Source of the DNA: an uncultured Acetatifactor sp.
GTDB lineage: Bacteria; Bacillota; Clostridia; Lachnospirales; Lachnospiraceae
Reading direction: 5' to 3'
Assembly (NCBI GenBank): GCA_947625255.1
Contig: CANQNT010000020.1
Coordinates: 1-56,462, forward strand
DNA length: 56,462 bases
Below, piece after piece: positions 40,534-49,064 of the stretch (position 1 is its first letter; every line of letters starts with the position of its first letter). Below the pieces are notes generated by a model. That model was not told the DNA's origin. It saw only the letters and a program-made list of their open reading frames with translations, and did not search any database. The position numbers and the translations under genes were made by a program.

Positions 40534-43329
40534 ATGGGTATGGACTCTGTATTCCGGCTTTCAGTGGTTATGGGAATGCAGGACAACCTGACAGCTCCGC
40601 TCTCAGGCGTTACCGACAGTGTCACAGATACAACAAAAAAGCTGGATGATGCGTTTGGGACGGTTCAGAAAGCAGGAGCTGCACTTGCCGGGGTAGGAGC
40701 CGGAATCACGACAGCATGTATTGCAACCGTAACGTCAACTTTTGATACGCAGGATGCCCTTGGTGAGCTTTCTTCCTTGGGAGTTACAGACTTAAAGGCA
40801 GTCGAAGATGCAGCAAAGAGTTTTTCAGATACATGGGCAGGAACAACAAAGAGTGATTTTATCACAGCGTCTTATGACATTAAATCAGGTATTGCCTCCC
40901 TGACGGATGAAGGCGTGGCTCAGTTCACAGAGCTTGCAGCACTGACCGGAAAGGCAACAAAATCAACCACTGAAGAAATGGGTTCACTGTTTGCGACAGG
41001 ATATGGTATCTATAAAGGTGCATATGAAGATATGTCGGATTTGGAATTTGGCGAGATGTTTTCCGCCGGGATATCAACAGCGGTTAAGAATTACAAGACA
41101 GCCGGTTCTGAGATGGCAAGTTCCATTTCTGCGTTGGGGGCAACCGCAACCAATAACAAGGTGCCACTGGAAGAACAGCTTGCAATATTGGGGCAGCTTC
41201 AGACAACGATGAGCGGTTCGGAAGCAGCAACAAAATATAAATCTTTCCTTAATCAGGCAGCATCGGCAGGAAAGAAATTAGGGCTGTCTTTCGTGGATGC
41301 CAACAATCAGCTGTTATCGACACCGGAAATCCTTGAAAAGTTAAAAGGAAAATATGGGGATACCATTGATGCGGTTGAGAAACAGCAAATCAAAGAAGCA
41401 TTTGGAACAGATGAAGCTGTGGCGATGATCGACCTTCTGTATTCAGATATAGACGGTTTGTCGGGTGGCATTGATTCGATGGCGGAAAGCATGAAAAAGG
41501 GTTCTGCTGTCACAACAGAAATGGCAGAGGCTATCAATAATACACCGGCACAAAAATTTCAGGTATTGAAACAGCAGATACATAACAATGTGGAGGAACT
41601 TGGAAACGGATTACTCCCGGTTGTCAATGAAACAATGGACAAAGTAAGCGGAGTCATACAGAAAGGCTCGGAGTGGATCAGTAACAACCAGAAAACCGTA
41701 CAGAGCATTATGAACATTGCATTGAAACTTGGCATTATCCTGACAGTGTTAGGAACGGTAATTGGTGTTGTCGGCACAGTAGGGAAAGCAGTATTGGCAG
41801 CAAAGAACGCAATAACAGCGGTCAAGGGTGCATGGACAGTATTAAGCGGAGCTTTTGCAGCCTCCCCAGTCGGGTGGGTAGTCATAGGAATAGTGGCTTT
41901 AGTGGCAGCGTTTGTACTGCTATGGAATAAGTCAGAAGCCTTCAGGAATTTTTGGATAGGCTTGTTTGACAAGGTCAAGGGTGCGGTTCAGAATGCGTGG
42001 AGCACACTGCAGCCTGCACTCCAGAACTTGGGGCAGAAGCTCATAGGGCTGTATGAAGCAGCAAAGCCAATTTTGAAAGTAATTGGCACGATTGCCGGAG
42101 TGATAGGCACTTACTTTGTCGGCACGTTTGTCGGGGCGATACAGGGCGTTCTTGCAGCATTGACACCACTGACAAATGCACTCTCCAGTCTGGTTTCATT
42201 TGTTACAAATATTATCAATGCCATAGTAGCCTTGTTTAAGGGTGATTTTGGTGGGGCATGCGACTTCCTGATTGCTGCAGTCGACAATGTAAAAGACTTC
42301 TTTATCAATGGATTCGATGCGATTTTATCATTTATCGGTGGATTTGTAGACGGATTTTTGAATGTGGTAGGCGGAGCGTTGGATGCTGTCGGCATAGATG
42401 CTTCAGGCACAATTTCAAAAATCAAGAGTACCGTTTCAAACGGACTGAATGCGGTCAAGGGATTTTTCGGGAACATTATGGGAGCTGCAGCAGACACAGC
42501 GAAGCAGAAACTGAATAATATCAAGAGTGCTTATGAAGCCAATGGCGGAGGAATTAAAGGCGTGGTGGCAGCGTCACAGGAGGCAGTGAAGGGTTACTTT
42601 ACAGCAGGGCTTTCCTTTATCGACAATCTGACAGGGGGGAAACTCACAGCCATAAAGAACAAATTCACAGACGGTCTGAATGGGGCAAAAAATGCTGTGA
42701 CCAGTGTGCTGGACAATATAAAATCCGGTTTCCAAAGCAAGTTAGATGCAGCACACGCCATTGTTACCGGAGTGGTGAACAAGATAAAGGGTGTGTTCAA
42801 TTTCAACTGGAAACTCCCGGAACTGAAACTTCCCCACATCAGCGTGACAGGCGGAGAGGCTCCATTCGGTATTGCAGGAAAGGGTTCACTTCCCAAGTTT
42901 GATATCCAGTGGTATGCAGAGGGTGGCGTGATGACAGCCCCGACAATCTTTGGAGCAGCCGGAGGCAAGCTGTTAGGCGGAGGCGAGGCAGGAGATGAGG
43001 CAATTCTTCCATTGTCTGCATTGTGGGATAAGTTAAAAGTATTCATCCATAATGAAATGGATCAGGATGAGGATAAGAGCCGGGGCAGCATTGGTTCGGT
43101 TATATCAGCACTGACGAAGAAAGAGACAAGAACGCTTGAGAGCAAAGAAAAAGTAACAGAAAGAGATATACAGGAATTAAAGTCCGGTAACGGAAAAGGG
43201 AATACCATCATCCAGAAACTGGAAATCAGGGTTGATGTCGAGAAGATAAAAGACCTTCCGATGCTGTTCAAACTGATTGATGAGATTAAGGATGCACAGA
43301 ATTCCACAGATGAACCGGTAACAGCCTAG
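40534..43329 (+). CDS. Tail tape measure protein
   Basis: This 931-residue protein is the longest gene of the tail module. It starts at ATG 40534 (AGGAGGTGGAG upstream; a longer in-frame GTG start at 40501 lacks a site). The N-terminal part is the TP901-family tape measure domain (VMGMQDNLTAPLSGVTDSVTDTTKK, then AALTGKATKSTTEEMGSLFATGYGIYKG). Hydrophobic helices span about residues 400-475 (IALKLGIILTVLGTVIGVVGT, VGWVVIGIVALVAAFVLLW), followed by helical repeats and a glycine-rich end with YAEGGVMTAPTIFGAAGGKLLGGGEAGDEAI (about 790-820). Its length predicts a tail of roughly 140 nm at 1.5 Å per residue; that is an estimate. Confidence 0.92.
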   Translation: MGMDSVFRLSVVMGMQDNLTAPLSGVTDSVTDTTKKLDDAFGTVQKAGAALAGVGAGITTACIATVTSTFDTQDALGELSSLGVTDLKAVEDAAKSFSDTWAGTTKSDFITASYDIKSGIASLTDEGVAQFTELAALTGKATKSTTEEMGSLFATGYGIYKGAYEDMSDLEFGEMFSAGISTAVKNYKTAGSEMASSISALGATATNNKVPLEEQLAILGQLQTTMSGSEAATKYKSFLNQAASAGKKLGLSFVDANNQLLSTPEILEKLKGKYGDTIDAVEKQQIKEAFGTDEAVAMIDLLYSDIDGLSGGIDSMAESMKKGSAVTTEMAEAINNTPAQKFQVLKQQIHNNVEELGNGLLPVVNETMDKVSGVIQKGSEWISNNQKTVQSIMNIALKLGIILTVLGTVIGVVGTVGKAVLAAKNAITAVKGAWTVLSGAFAASPVGWVVIGIVALVAAFVLLWNKSEAFRNFWIGLFDKVKGAVQNAWSTLQPALQNLGQKLIGLYEAAKPILKVIGTIAGVIGTYFVGTFVGAIQGVLAALTPLTNALSSLVSFVTNIINAIVALFKGDFGGACDFLIAAVDNVKDFFINGFDAILSFIGGFVDGFLNVVGGALDAVGIDASGTISKIKSTVSNGLNAVKGFFGNIMGAAADTAKQKLNNIKSAYEANGGGIKGVVAASQEAVKGYFTAGLSFIDNLTGGKLTAIKNKFTDGLNGAKNAVTSVLDNIKSGFQSKLDAAHAIVTGVVNKIKGVFNFNWKLPELKLPHISVTGGEAPFGIAGKGSLPKFDIQWYAEGGVMTAPTIFGAAGGKLLGGGEAGDEAILPLSALWDKLKVFIHNEMDQDEDKSRGSIGSVISALTKKETRTLESKEKVTERDIQELKSGNGKGNTIIQKLEIRVDVEKIKDLPMLFKLIDEIKDAQNSTDEPVTA

Positions 43330-43343
43330 AGGGAGGTAAGCCT

Positions 43344-43898
43344 ATGCTTTTAGTTCAGGAACATTTGATAAAACTCGGAGGCGTGAAGCTCTCTGGTCAG
43401 ATGAAGAGCATTGACATTTCTGAAGTTGCAACGATTGAGAACATAGAGGATGACAAAGGAAAAACAAAAGCCAATCAGCCGACAGGCTATGAGGCAGCGA
43501 AAATTTCTATTGAGTTCATTTTAGAGGATTCAAAGAAAATGACACAGATAGAACAGATATCCGCTATGCAGAGGCTTTTCAAACCATACAAACAAAAGAA
43601 GGCAAAACTCCTGAAGGTTGTAAATGAGGATTGTGCAGCACGAGGCATTTCAAAAGTGTATTTTGAGAAACTCGGCACAAAAAATGAAGTGGCTGAAAGT
43701 GAAAGGACTGCTACGTTGGAGCTGCTTGCTCCAACGATAGCAGGAATTAAACTGAAGCCGTCCAAACAGGCAAAAGCAATAAAGAAGCAGATCAAAAAAA
43801 CTTTTGGAAAGTCTAAAAAAAAGAAAAGCAAAAGTCCGTCTGCTAAAAAGCGTTCCACAGCTGCAGCAAAGAAAAAGGCGAAAAAGCTGATTAAGTAG
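43344..43898 (+). CDS. Baseplate-associated protein with a very basic tail
   Basis: This 184-residue protein follows the tape measure. Residues 1-135 form an alpha/beta domain (EHLIKLGGVKLSGQMKSIDISEVATIENI... FILEDSKKMTQIEQISAMQRLFKP) like the small DUF6046-type tail or baseplate proteins; Mu has gpN here. The last 45 residues are almost all lysine, serine and alanine (KKQIKKTFGKSKKKKSKSPS), a disordered basic tail that could contact DNA or the tape measure. Confidence 0.62.
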   Translation: MLLVQEHLIKLGGVKLSGQMKSIDISEVATIENIEDDKGKTKANQPTGYEAAKISIEFILEDSKKMTQIEQISAMQRLFKPYKQKKAKLLKVVNEDCAARGISKVYFEKLGTKNEVAESERTATLELLAPTIAGIKLKPSKQAKAIKKQIKKTFGKSKKKKSKSPSAKKRSTAAAKKKAKKLIK

Positions 43899-43909
43899 GA
43901 GGTGCGGAG

Positions 43910-44671
43910 ATGGGATATAAAAGGTTAATCAGCCCGGAGTTCCGTATCAGCACAAAAAAGTATGAGATAACCAGTGGCATGGAAGTGGAATGTTTCAGCA
44001 GCCGGGAGTCCCGGTCAGACTGGTGCAAGGTGGAGCTTACATCCCAGCTTCAGGGGATCATATCGTATGAAGATATGGAAAAAGCCACAGTGGAACTTGG
44101 ATATGGGGATGACTATGACATTCTCCTGCAGGGATACTGCAGAAGGACTGAAGGCGATTACTGGAAGGAAATTATGATCCGGGATGCCATGATAAAGGTT
44201 GAGAGGACTGAAATCAAAGGGACTTTTATTGACTGCACTCCGCAGGACATTATCCGGTATGTGCTGACACAGGCAGGGATTAAAGAATACCGGCTGAATG
44301 AAACGGAGTATGGGAAAAAAGATACATTTATTGTAAATAAGCAGAATGGGATTAAGGCAATAGCACAGGTTGGAAGTACATGGGGAATAGATAATGACTT
44401 CTTTTTCCAGAATGAAATTTTTTATTGGGGATGCAAACCAGAGCAGGAAACCATCTATGTTCTGGAGGAGAGTGAAAATATACTTTCCCTGAAAAAGTAC
44501 GGAGAACTGTATGAGATAGAAACGCTTGGAGTCCCTTGGATACATCACAGCCAAGAGGTAGAAGTGGTGCATTCCAAGTATTCAGGGACAGTAAAGGTTG
44601 AAAAGACAATCATCAAGAGCGATGCGAGGGGATATACACGAATGTATATTTATTTCAAAGGAGGCGGATAG
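43910..44671 (+). CDS. Baseplate hub protein (Mu gpP / gpD-like)
   Basis: This 253-residue protein resembles the late-control D / baseplate hub family (T4 gp27-like). It has FRISTKKYEITSGMEVECFSSRESRSDWCKVEL at the start and VERTEIKGTFIDCTPQDIIRYVLTQAGIKEY (about residues 101-131). A region about IYVLEESENILSLKKYGELYEIETLGVPWIHHSQEVEV (about 181-218) is typical of the hub's last domain. It forms the trimeric hub that carries the spike. Confidence 0.8.
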   Translation: MGYKRLISPEFRISTKKYEITSGMEVECFSSRESRSDWCKVELTSQLQGIISYEDMEKATVELGYGDDYDILLQGYCRRTEGDYWKEIMIRDAMIKVERTEIKGTFIDCTPQDIIRYVLTQAGIKEYRLNETEYGKKDTFIVNKQNGIKAIAQVGSTWGIDNDFFFQNEIFYWGCKPEQETIYVLEESENILSLKKYGELYEIETLGVPWIHHSQEVEVVHSKYSGTVKVEKTIIKSDARGYTRMYIYFKGGG

Positions 44672-44672
44672 G

Positions 44673-44969
44673 ATGTCAGATATGCTCCAGACATTTGTAA
44701 AAAAGGAAATGGAAAAGCAGATTCAGGAAAAATATCCCCATATGCAGCATCCTTCAGGGATGTACGCAAAAGTTGTCAGGTCTAAAGAAGTTAATGGAAG
44801 GTATCTGTGTACGCTTAAAATTCTTGACAAAGCCATGAACACTGACAATGATTTTCCGGAGATACCGAATGTAAAAACAGAAATCGAACTGAAACAGGGG
44901 GATATTGCTGTGATTCTTCTTTTGTATGGTGGAAGCATTGTTTTTGTATTAGGGAGGTATGAACCATGA
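44673..44969 (+). CDS. Baseplate spike-related protein (Mu gp45-like)
   Basis: This 98-residue beta-rich protein starts at ATG 44673 after GGAGGCGGATAGG, one base past the hub stop. HMQHPSGMYAKVVRSKEVNGRYLCTLKILD and VKTEIELKQGDIAVILLLYGGSIVFVLGRY form an OB-fold-like domain of the gpV/gp45 spike family. It is shorter than Mu gp45 (about 190-200 residues), so the needle-like tip is absent or provided by the next gene. Confidence 0.68.
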   Translation: MSDMLQTFVKKEMEKQIQEKYPHMQHPSGMYAKVVRSKEVNGRYLCTLKILDKAMNTDNDFPEIPNVKTEIELKQGDIAVILLLYGGSIVFVLGRYEP

Positions 44970-45391
44970 CGATAGTCGGAGAAGACAATACAGACATCAA
45001 ACTGGATGCTAATGGTCAGCCGGTTCCTGATAAAAACGGAGATTTTGCAACTGTGTCTGGTGATGAGTGTTGGGAACAGGATTTGAGACTGGAAGCACAT
45101 ACAGAGGAAGGTGAGCTGTTTTACGAAGATGAAGATGGCGATGAGGCATATGGTTTTGGACTGTTAGACTTTGTCCATGCAGAGAATGATGAGTTTACAC
45201 AGACGGAGATTATGCAGCGTGTCAGGGGCAAACTTGCCAAGAGGACATACCTTGACTTGGCAAAGACCACGCAGGAGGTAACATTTCGTGATGGCATATA
45301 TTATGACAGCGTATCCATCTCAAAAAATGATTCCAATGATGAATATAACATGGAATTGTCAACGGAGGAAGTGGAGGTTGAGAGTGAATGA
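44966..45391 (+). CDS. Baseplate wedge protein (Mu gp46 / DUF2634-like)
   Basis: This 141-residue acidic protein matches the gp46/DUF2634 or T4 gp25-like type: YGFGLLDFVHAENDEFTQTEIMQRVRGKLAKRTYLD (about residues 58-93) and the ends EVTFRDGIYYDSVSIS. The N-terminal 40 residues are glycine- and aspartate-rich. It overlaps both neighbours by ATGA and lies just before the gpJ-like gene, the standard order. Confidence 0.78.
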   Translation: MTIVGEDNTDIKLDANGQPVPDKNGDFATVSGDECWEQDLRLEAHTEEGELFYEDEDGDEAYGFGLLDFVHAENDEFTQTEIMQRVRGKLAKRTYLDLAKTTQEVTFRDGIYYDSVSISKNDSNDEYNMELSTEEVEVESE

Positions 45392-46527
45392 TAAGTGAAG
45401 AAATACTGGACAAGGTCTGCCCGGTTCCTGACGAGGATGAGGAAATGGAACGGATCAGGAATGAACTGGAGAACGAAGGCTTTATCATAAACAATTTTAA
45501 CAAAGGCGGTATTTTTTACCTGATTATCAGAATATTTGTCACAATTTACATAGAGATAAAAACACTTGCTCGGACGGTCATCAATAACCTGTTTATCAAA
45601 CATGCGGATGAGGATTGGCTTGAGATAAAGGCTCCAGACTTCGGCAAGACAAGGAAGGAAGCTGTCAAAGCTCAGGGGTATGTGACTATTTATCGGAATG
45701 AATACCAGAACGCTTTGCAGATAACAAAAGGGCATATGTTCAAAACGCTTCCGGATGTAAATGGAAAGGAACTAAAATATTATGTGCTTGAAACAACGGT
45801 TATCGGTGCAGGGGAAGAAAGTGGCAGGGTATTGGTGGAAGCGGAGGAAAGCGGAACCAGTTATAACTTATCTTCCGGGAAGATAACCATATCCATGATA
45901 CATCTTGATGGCGTGGAGGCAGTATCCAATGAAGAGGGGTGGCTGTATCTGGAAGGTTCTGACATAGAAGATATTGAGGATTTCCGGGAACGAATCGGGG
46001 AGTCTTGGTCTGAACTTGCAGAACTGACTACGGAGGATAAGCTGAAAAACGTGGCAAGGAAAGTCAGCGGTGTCTTGAATGTAGAGGTGGATGCACAGCA
46101 TCCGAGAGGGCAGGGTACAACAGACATTATCATTACAGGTACAGGAGGAGAGGCTACAAAGGAACTGCTGCAGAGGGTGGAAACAGCCACCAGTTACCTG
46201 AAGGGAAATTATGATGATTTTCTTTACAAGTCATCAACGGTCATACGTCAGGATATCAGCCTTACCATATACATATCAAAAGAGGCTTCCACCACCGGTG
46301 TAAAGGCAACAGCAGAACACATTATCGAAGATGTGCTGCAGCTTGGAAAACGTGAGGAATTGAACTGCCTGTATATGGACGATGTGCGGTATGCACTCAA
46401 GAAAGGCATAGCTGACTGTAAAAGGGTGGAGTTTTCAAAACCGGCTGCAGATATTGAAAAGGAAAAGGATGTTGTTGTGATGCTCGGTAGTTTGGAGGTG
46501 GAAGTATTGAATGTAGGGGGTGCGTAA
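45388..46527 (+). CDS. Baseplate J-like protein (Mu gp47)
   Basis: This 379-residue protein matches the baseplate J family. It has LARTVINNLFIKHADEDWLEIKAPDFGKTRKEAVKAQGYVTIYR (about residues 50-95), the GTSYNLSSGKI strand (about 155-165) and ESWSELAELTTEDKLKNVARKVSGVLNVEVDAQHPRGQGTTDIIITG (about 209-255). It is the main wedge component of contractile baseplates and connects the hub to the fibres. Confidence 0.92.
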   Translation: MISEEILDKVCPVPDEDEEMERIRNELENEGFIINNFNKGGIFYLIIRIFVTIYIEIKTLARTVINNLFIKHADEDWLEIKAPDFGKTRKEAVKAQGYVTIYRNEYQNALQITKGHMFKTLPDVNGKELKYYVLETTVIGAGEESGRVLVEAEESGTSYNLSSGKITISMIHLDGVEAVSNEEGWLYLEGSDIEDIEDFRERIGESWSELAELTTEDKLKNVARKVSGVLNVEVDAQHPRGQGTTDIIITGTGGEATKELLQRVETATSYLKGNYDDFLYKSSTVIRQDISLTIYISKEASTTGVKATAEHIIEDVLQLGKREELNCLYMDDVRYALKKGIADCKRVEFSKPAADIEKEKDVVVMLGSLEVEVLNVGGA

Positions 46528-46528
46528 G

Positions 46529-47707
46529 ATGTTTGATAAATTTTGTGACTACATGTATTATCTGCTGACTTCCCCCTTTAAAAGAGTAAAGAAGTCGATA
46601 AACCAGTGGTACATTCTGTTCCGGGTATTGGGCAGACGCTTTGATGATGCACTGGAAAGCCTGTACAATGCAGAGGAACAGACCATGCTTGCAACGTGTG
46701 AGCCGGAGATGCTTCCGGTTCATGCGGAGGACAGGAAGATGGCACGATATCCCGGAGAAGAAGATGAAAACTTCCGGGCAAGGATAGCAAATTATCCGGA
46801 GGTGTTAAGGCTTGGCGGTTCTGATCCGGGAGTGCTGCTTGCGGTAAGGACGCTTGGATATGCCACACCAGAGCTGATAAAAGCAAATGAATTCAAAGGA
46901 CGTGTGTATTATCAGACAGATGGCACATGGAACATGGACGGAAGCCGGTTACTGGAAGCTGGCGTGTTGCCTGACAGATGGGCAGAGTTTTATATTGTAA
47001 TCAGAATGAGCGTAGACGAGTCCCATCCAATTCCAACTGCCATACTGAAGAAAGAAGTTAGAAAGACAAAGCAGGTGGGGGCAAAGGATAATTACAGTTT
47101 TCAATACAGCTTATCTATCCGAGAGCCACATGATGCCAGAAGCCGGGCAGACTACCGGTGGAAGCTGTTTTATTGGAATTACCGTATGCTTGATGGAACA
47201 TGGAACTTGGATGGAAGATATTTACTGGATTCGGACAGAAGCAGATATCCGGTCAAAATCGGCTTTCGGTATAAAGGATTTATGGTATTTCCATACAACG
47301 TATCAAAGCTCAATGAGAGATTTGAAATACATATCCGGGAGCCTGACGAACAGATTGGGCAGCGAGCAGCTTTCCATATCCCATTGTTTTATTGGGACTA
47401 TCGGAAAACAGACGGTTCATGGCTGACAGACGGAAACTGCCTATTAGATTCAGACAGGACTGTATATAAAGTCAAGGACGGGTACAGGACATCTATTTCC
47501 CATAAAGAGGAAATCCGTCAGGCAAGGATGCACAGGCAGCATAATTTGTTTTACCTTGATGGATCATGCCTGACAGATGGAAGCAGGGTACTGGATGCAT
47601 GGGAGCAGGAAATTATAATAGGCTATGATCTCCACTATTTGGATGGTTCATGGCTTCAGGATGGTAACATCATTCTGGACGGAATAGAAAATCAGGAGGT
47701 AATGTAA
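46529..47707 (+). CDS. Mu gp48-like tail protein carrying five DG-W repeat units
   Basis: This 392-residue protein has an N-terminal part typical of gp48/DUF2313 wedge proteins (residues 1-125, with LGRRFDDALESLYNAEEQTMLATCEPEMLP and YPGEEDENFRARIANYPEVLRLGGSDPGVLLA). From about residue 130 on, five copies of a short unit appear: DGTWNMDGSRLLEAG, DGTWNLDGRYLLDSD, DGSWLTDGNCLLDSD, DGSCLTDGSRVLDAW and DGSWLQDGNIILDG. The repeats are separated by strands, so this half may be a beta-rich shaft or fibre attachment. ATG 46529 follows AGGGGGTG; an in-frame GTG 46520 also exists. Confidence 0.78.
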   Translation: MFDKFCDYMYYLLTSPFKRVKKSINQWYILFRVLGRRFDDALESLYNAEEQTMLATCEPEMLPVHAEDRKMARYPGEEDENFRARIANYPEVLRLGGSDPGVLLAVRTLGYATPELIKANEFKGRVYYQTDGTWNMDGSRLLEAGVLPDRWAEFYIVIRMSVDESHPIPTAILKKEVRKTKQVGAKDNYSFQYSLSIREPHDARSRADYRWKLFYWNYRMLDGTWNLDGRYLLDSDRSRYPVKIGFRYKGFMVFPYNVSKLNERFEIHIREPDEQIGQRAAFHIPLFYWDYRKTDGSWLTDGNCLLDSDRTVYKVKDGYRTSISHKEEIRQARMHRQHNLFYLDGSCLTDGSRVLDAWEQEIIIGYDLHYLDGSWLQDGNIILDGIENQEVM

Positions 47708-48082
47708 ATGAAGAATGTTATTACAGCAATACGGAGAAAAAAGATGGCAGAGGCAACACATACCACCGGAAAGCTCGCAAAGGCAAAATGGATTGCCCTT
47801 GGTTCTGGTGGGGTGGATTCCGGAGGGAACATCATTACACCACTGGCTGAAAATGTAAAACTCAATAACGAGGTAATCAGGAAGGAATACACATCATCTG
47901 CCAAGACGTCCGATACCAGTTATGAATATGTGATTGAACTGGCAGAGGATGAGCTGGTCGGCACTTTTATTTCAGAGATGGCTCTGATAGATGCAGAGGG
48001 TGATGTGATTGCAATTTCTAACTTTCTTCCGAAAGGCAAGGATGAAACGGAAACCACATTCACAATCGAGGACAATTATTAG
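47708..48082 (+). CDS. Tail-fibre-associated protein
   Basis: This 124-residue protein resembles the N-terminal part of phage tail-collar or fibre proteins: GKLAKAKWIALGSGGVDSGGNIITPLAENVKLNNEVIRKEY (about residues 22-62) and LVGTFISEMALIDAEGDVIAISNFLPKGKDE. It lies between the gp48-like protein and the DGR target, so it probably joins the variable protein to the baseplate. GAGGTAATGTAA provides the ribosome binding site. Confidence 0.72.
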   Translation: MKNVITAIRRKKMAEATHTTGKLAKAKWIALGSGGVDSGGNIITPLAENVKLNNEVIRKEYTSSAKTSDTSYEYVIELAEDELVGTFISEMALIDAEGDVIAISNFLPKGKDETETTFTIEDNY

Positions 48083-48094
48083 GAGGTGCTTAAC

Positions 48095-49012
48095 ATGGCA
48101 AATTTAACAGTAGAATCCGTTTACAATGATATGATGGAGGCAATGACTACAAAAACACCGGGACACTGCGACCAGTGGAATGTGCGGTATCAGCAGCTTC
48201 TGAACAATGACAAATGGCTGAAGGAACAGATTGATAAGGTGTTATGTTCCGGGGGTGCTGCTCATAATGCAATTTACAGGGGCATTGACCTTTCAACAAG
48301 ATACAGCCTTGATGAAATTAAGGACATGATTTCTTCAGGAGGTTTTGACGATATATTCATTGGCGATTATTATGATAAGCAGATTACAACAAGTATTGGT
48401 GGCACTGAGACCGTCCGGCATGTCATGGCAGATTTTGATACATTTTGGAATAATGGGGATTCTCCTTTGACAAGGCATCATGCTGCCATAGTTCCGAAGG
48501 ATTGCTTCAAAACAACATCAAAAATGAATGATACCAATGAAACGACTGGAGGATATGCGAACTCAAAGATGCATAAAGAAGTGCTGCCGGTTTATGCTGA
48601 GGCATTGCAAAATGCAAATGAAAATCATATAATAACCCATAGGTCACTTCTTTCAAACGGAGTGTCCACGACAGGAAATTCAAATGCAGGGGCAGGATAT
48701 ACAGGATATGCAAACGGATGGCAGTGGTATGACACTAAACTGAGCTTAATGAGCGAGATTCAGGTTTATGGCTCAACAGTGTTGAGTTCATCTTTCTATG
48801 ACACAGGAGAACGTAATAAGCAGTTTAGTCTGTTCATGCATAACCCGGCAATGAAGGTAGCAGGAATTGGACATAACGGAAGCCGGTACTGGTATTGGCT
48901 GAGTGCTGTTGTGTCGGCTTCGGCGTTCGCTGATTGTAGCGGTGATGGTTATAGTTACAATGATAACGCTTCCGCCGAGGGTTGCGTCCGCCCGTATTTC
49001 CTGATCGGGTAA
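48095..49012 (+). CDS. DGR target protein, probable tail-tip receptor-binding lectin
   Basis: This 305-residue protein starts at ATG 48095 after AGGAGGTGC. The N-terminal part (about residues 1-55) is helical and likely a tail attachment; the middle includes IFIGDYYDKQITTSIGGTETVRHVMADFDTFW. The C-terminus has the C-type-lectin-like fold used by DGR targets: RYWYWLSAVVSASAF... ASAEGCVRPYFLIG, with the G-V-R-P-x-F end. Diversified residues are 280, 282-284, 286 and 288-291. Present residues there are D, S, G, D, Y, Y, N, D and N; the template has asparagine at all nine. It should bind host surface receptors. Confidence 0.9.
   Translation: MANLTVESVYNDMMEAMTTKTPGHCDQWNVRYQQLLNNDKWLKEQIDKVLCSGGAAHNAIYRGIDLSTRYSLDEIKDMISSGGFDDIFIGDYYDKQITTSIGGTETVRHVMADFDTFWNNGDSPLTRHHAAIVPKDCFKTTSKMNDTNETTGGYANSKMHKEVLPVYAEALQNANENHIITHRSLLSNGVSTTGNSNAGAGYTGYANGWQWYDTKLSLMSEIQVYGSTVLSSSFYDTGERNKQFSLFMHNPAMKVAGIGHNGSRYWYWLSAVVSASAFADCSGDGYSYNDNASAEGCVRPYFLIG
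48900..48994 (+). repeat. DGR variable repeat (VR)
   Basis: These 95 bp at the 3' end of the target gene pair with 49653-49747. They are identical at 87 positions and differ at eight: 48932, 48939, 48941, 48942, 48944, 48950, 48956 and 48962. Every difference falls on a template A (six A to G, two A to T). The GC-rich end, from about 48967 to 48994, is invariant and fits the initiation of mutagenic homing sequence. Confidence 0.96.
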
Positions 49013-49019
49013 TCTGTGA

Positions 49020-49044
49020 ATCCACCCCCTATATGGGGGTGGAT
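49020..49044. promoter_or_regulatory. DGR-type cruciform downstream of VR
   Basis: ATCCACCCCC (49020-49029) and GGGGGTGGAT (49035-49044) form a perfect 10-bp palindrome with a TATAT loop, 25 bp past the end of VR and just after the target stop. DGRs such as that of phage BPP-1 need a similar hairpin or cruciform close to VR for efficient homing. There is no T-run, so it is not a normal terminator. Confidence 0.85.
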
Positions 49045-49064
49045 GGAGTGAAGGAGGATGGAAT

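Noticed and set aside
48900..48994. A second variable repeat elsewhere in the window
   Set aside because: The constant core of TR (GTTGTGTCGGCTTCGG and GCTTCCGCCGAGGG) was noticed only at VR and TR; no other gene ends with it.
49020..49044. The palindrome after the target gene as a transcription terminator
   Set aside because: No T-run follows and the downstream avd gene starts 20 bp later; its position relative to VR fits a DGR cruciform better.
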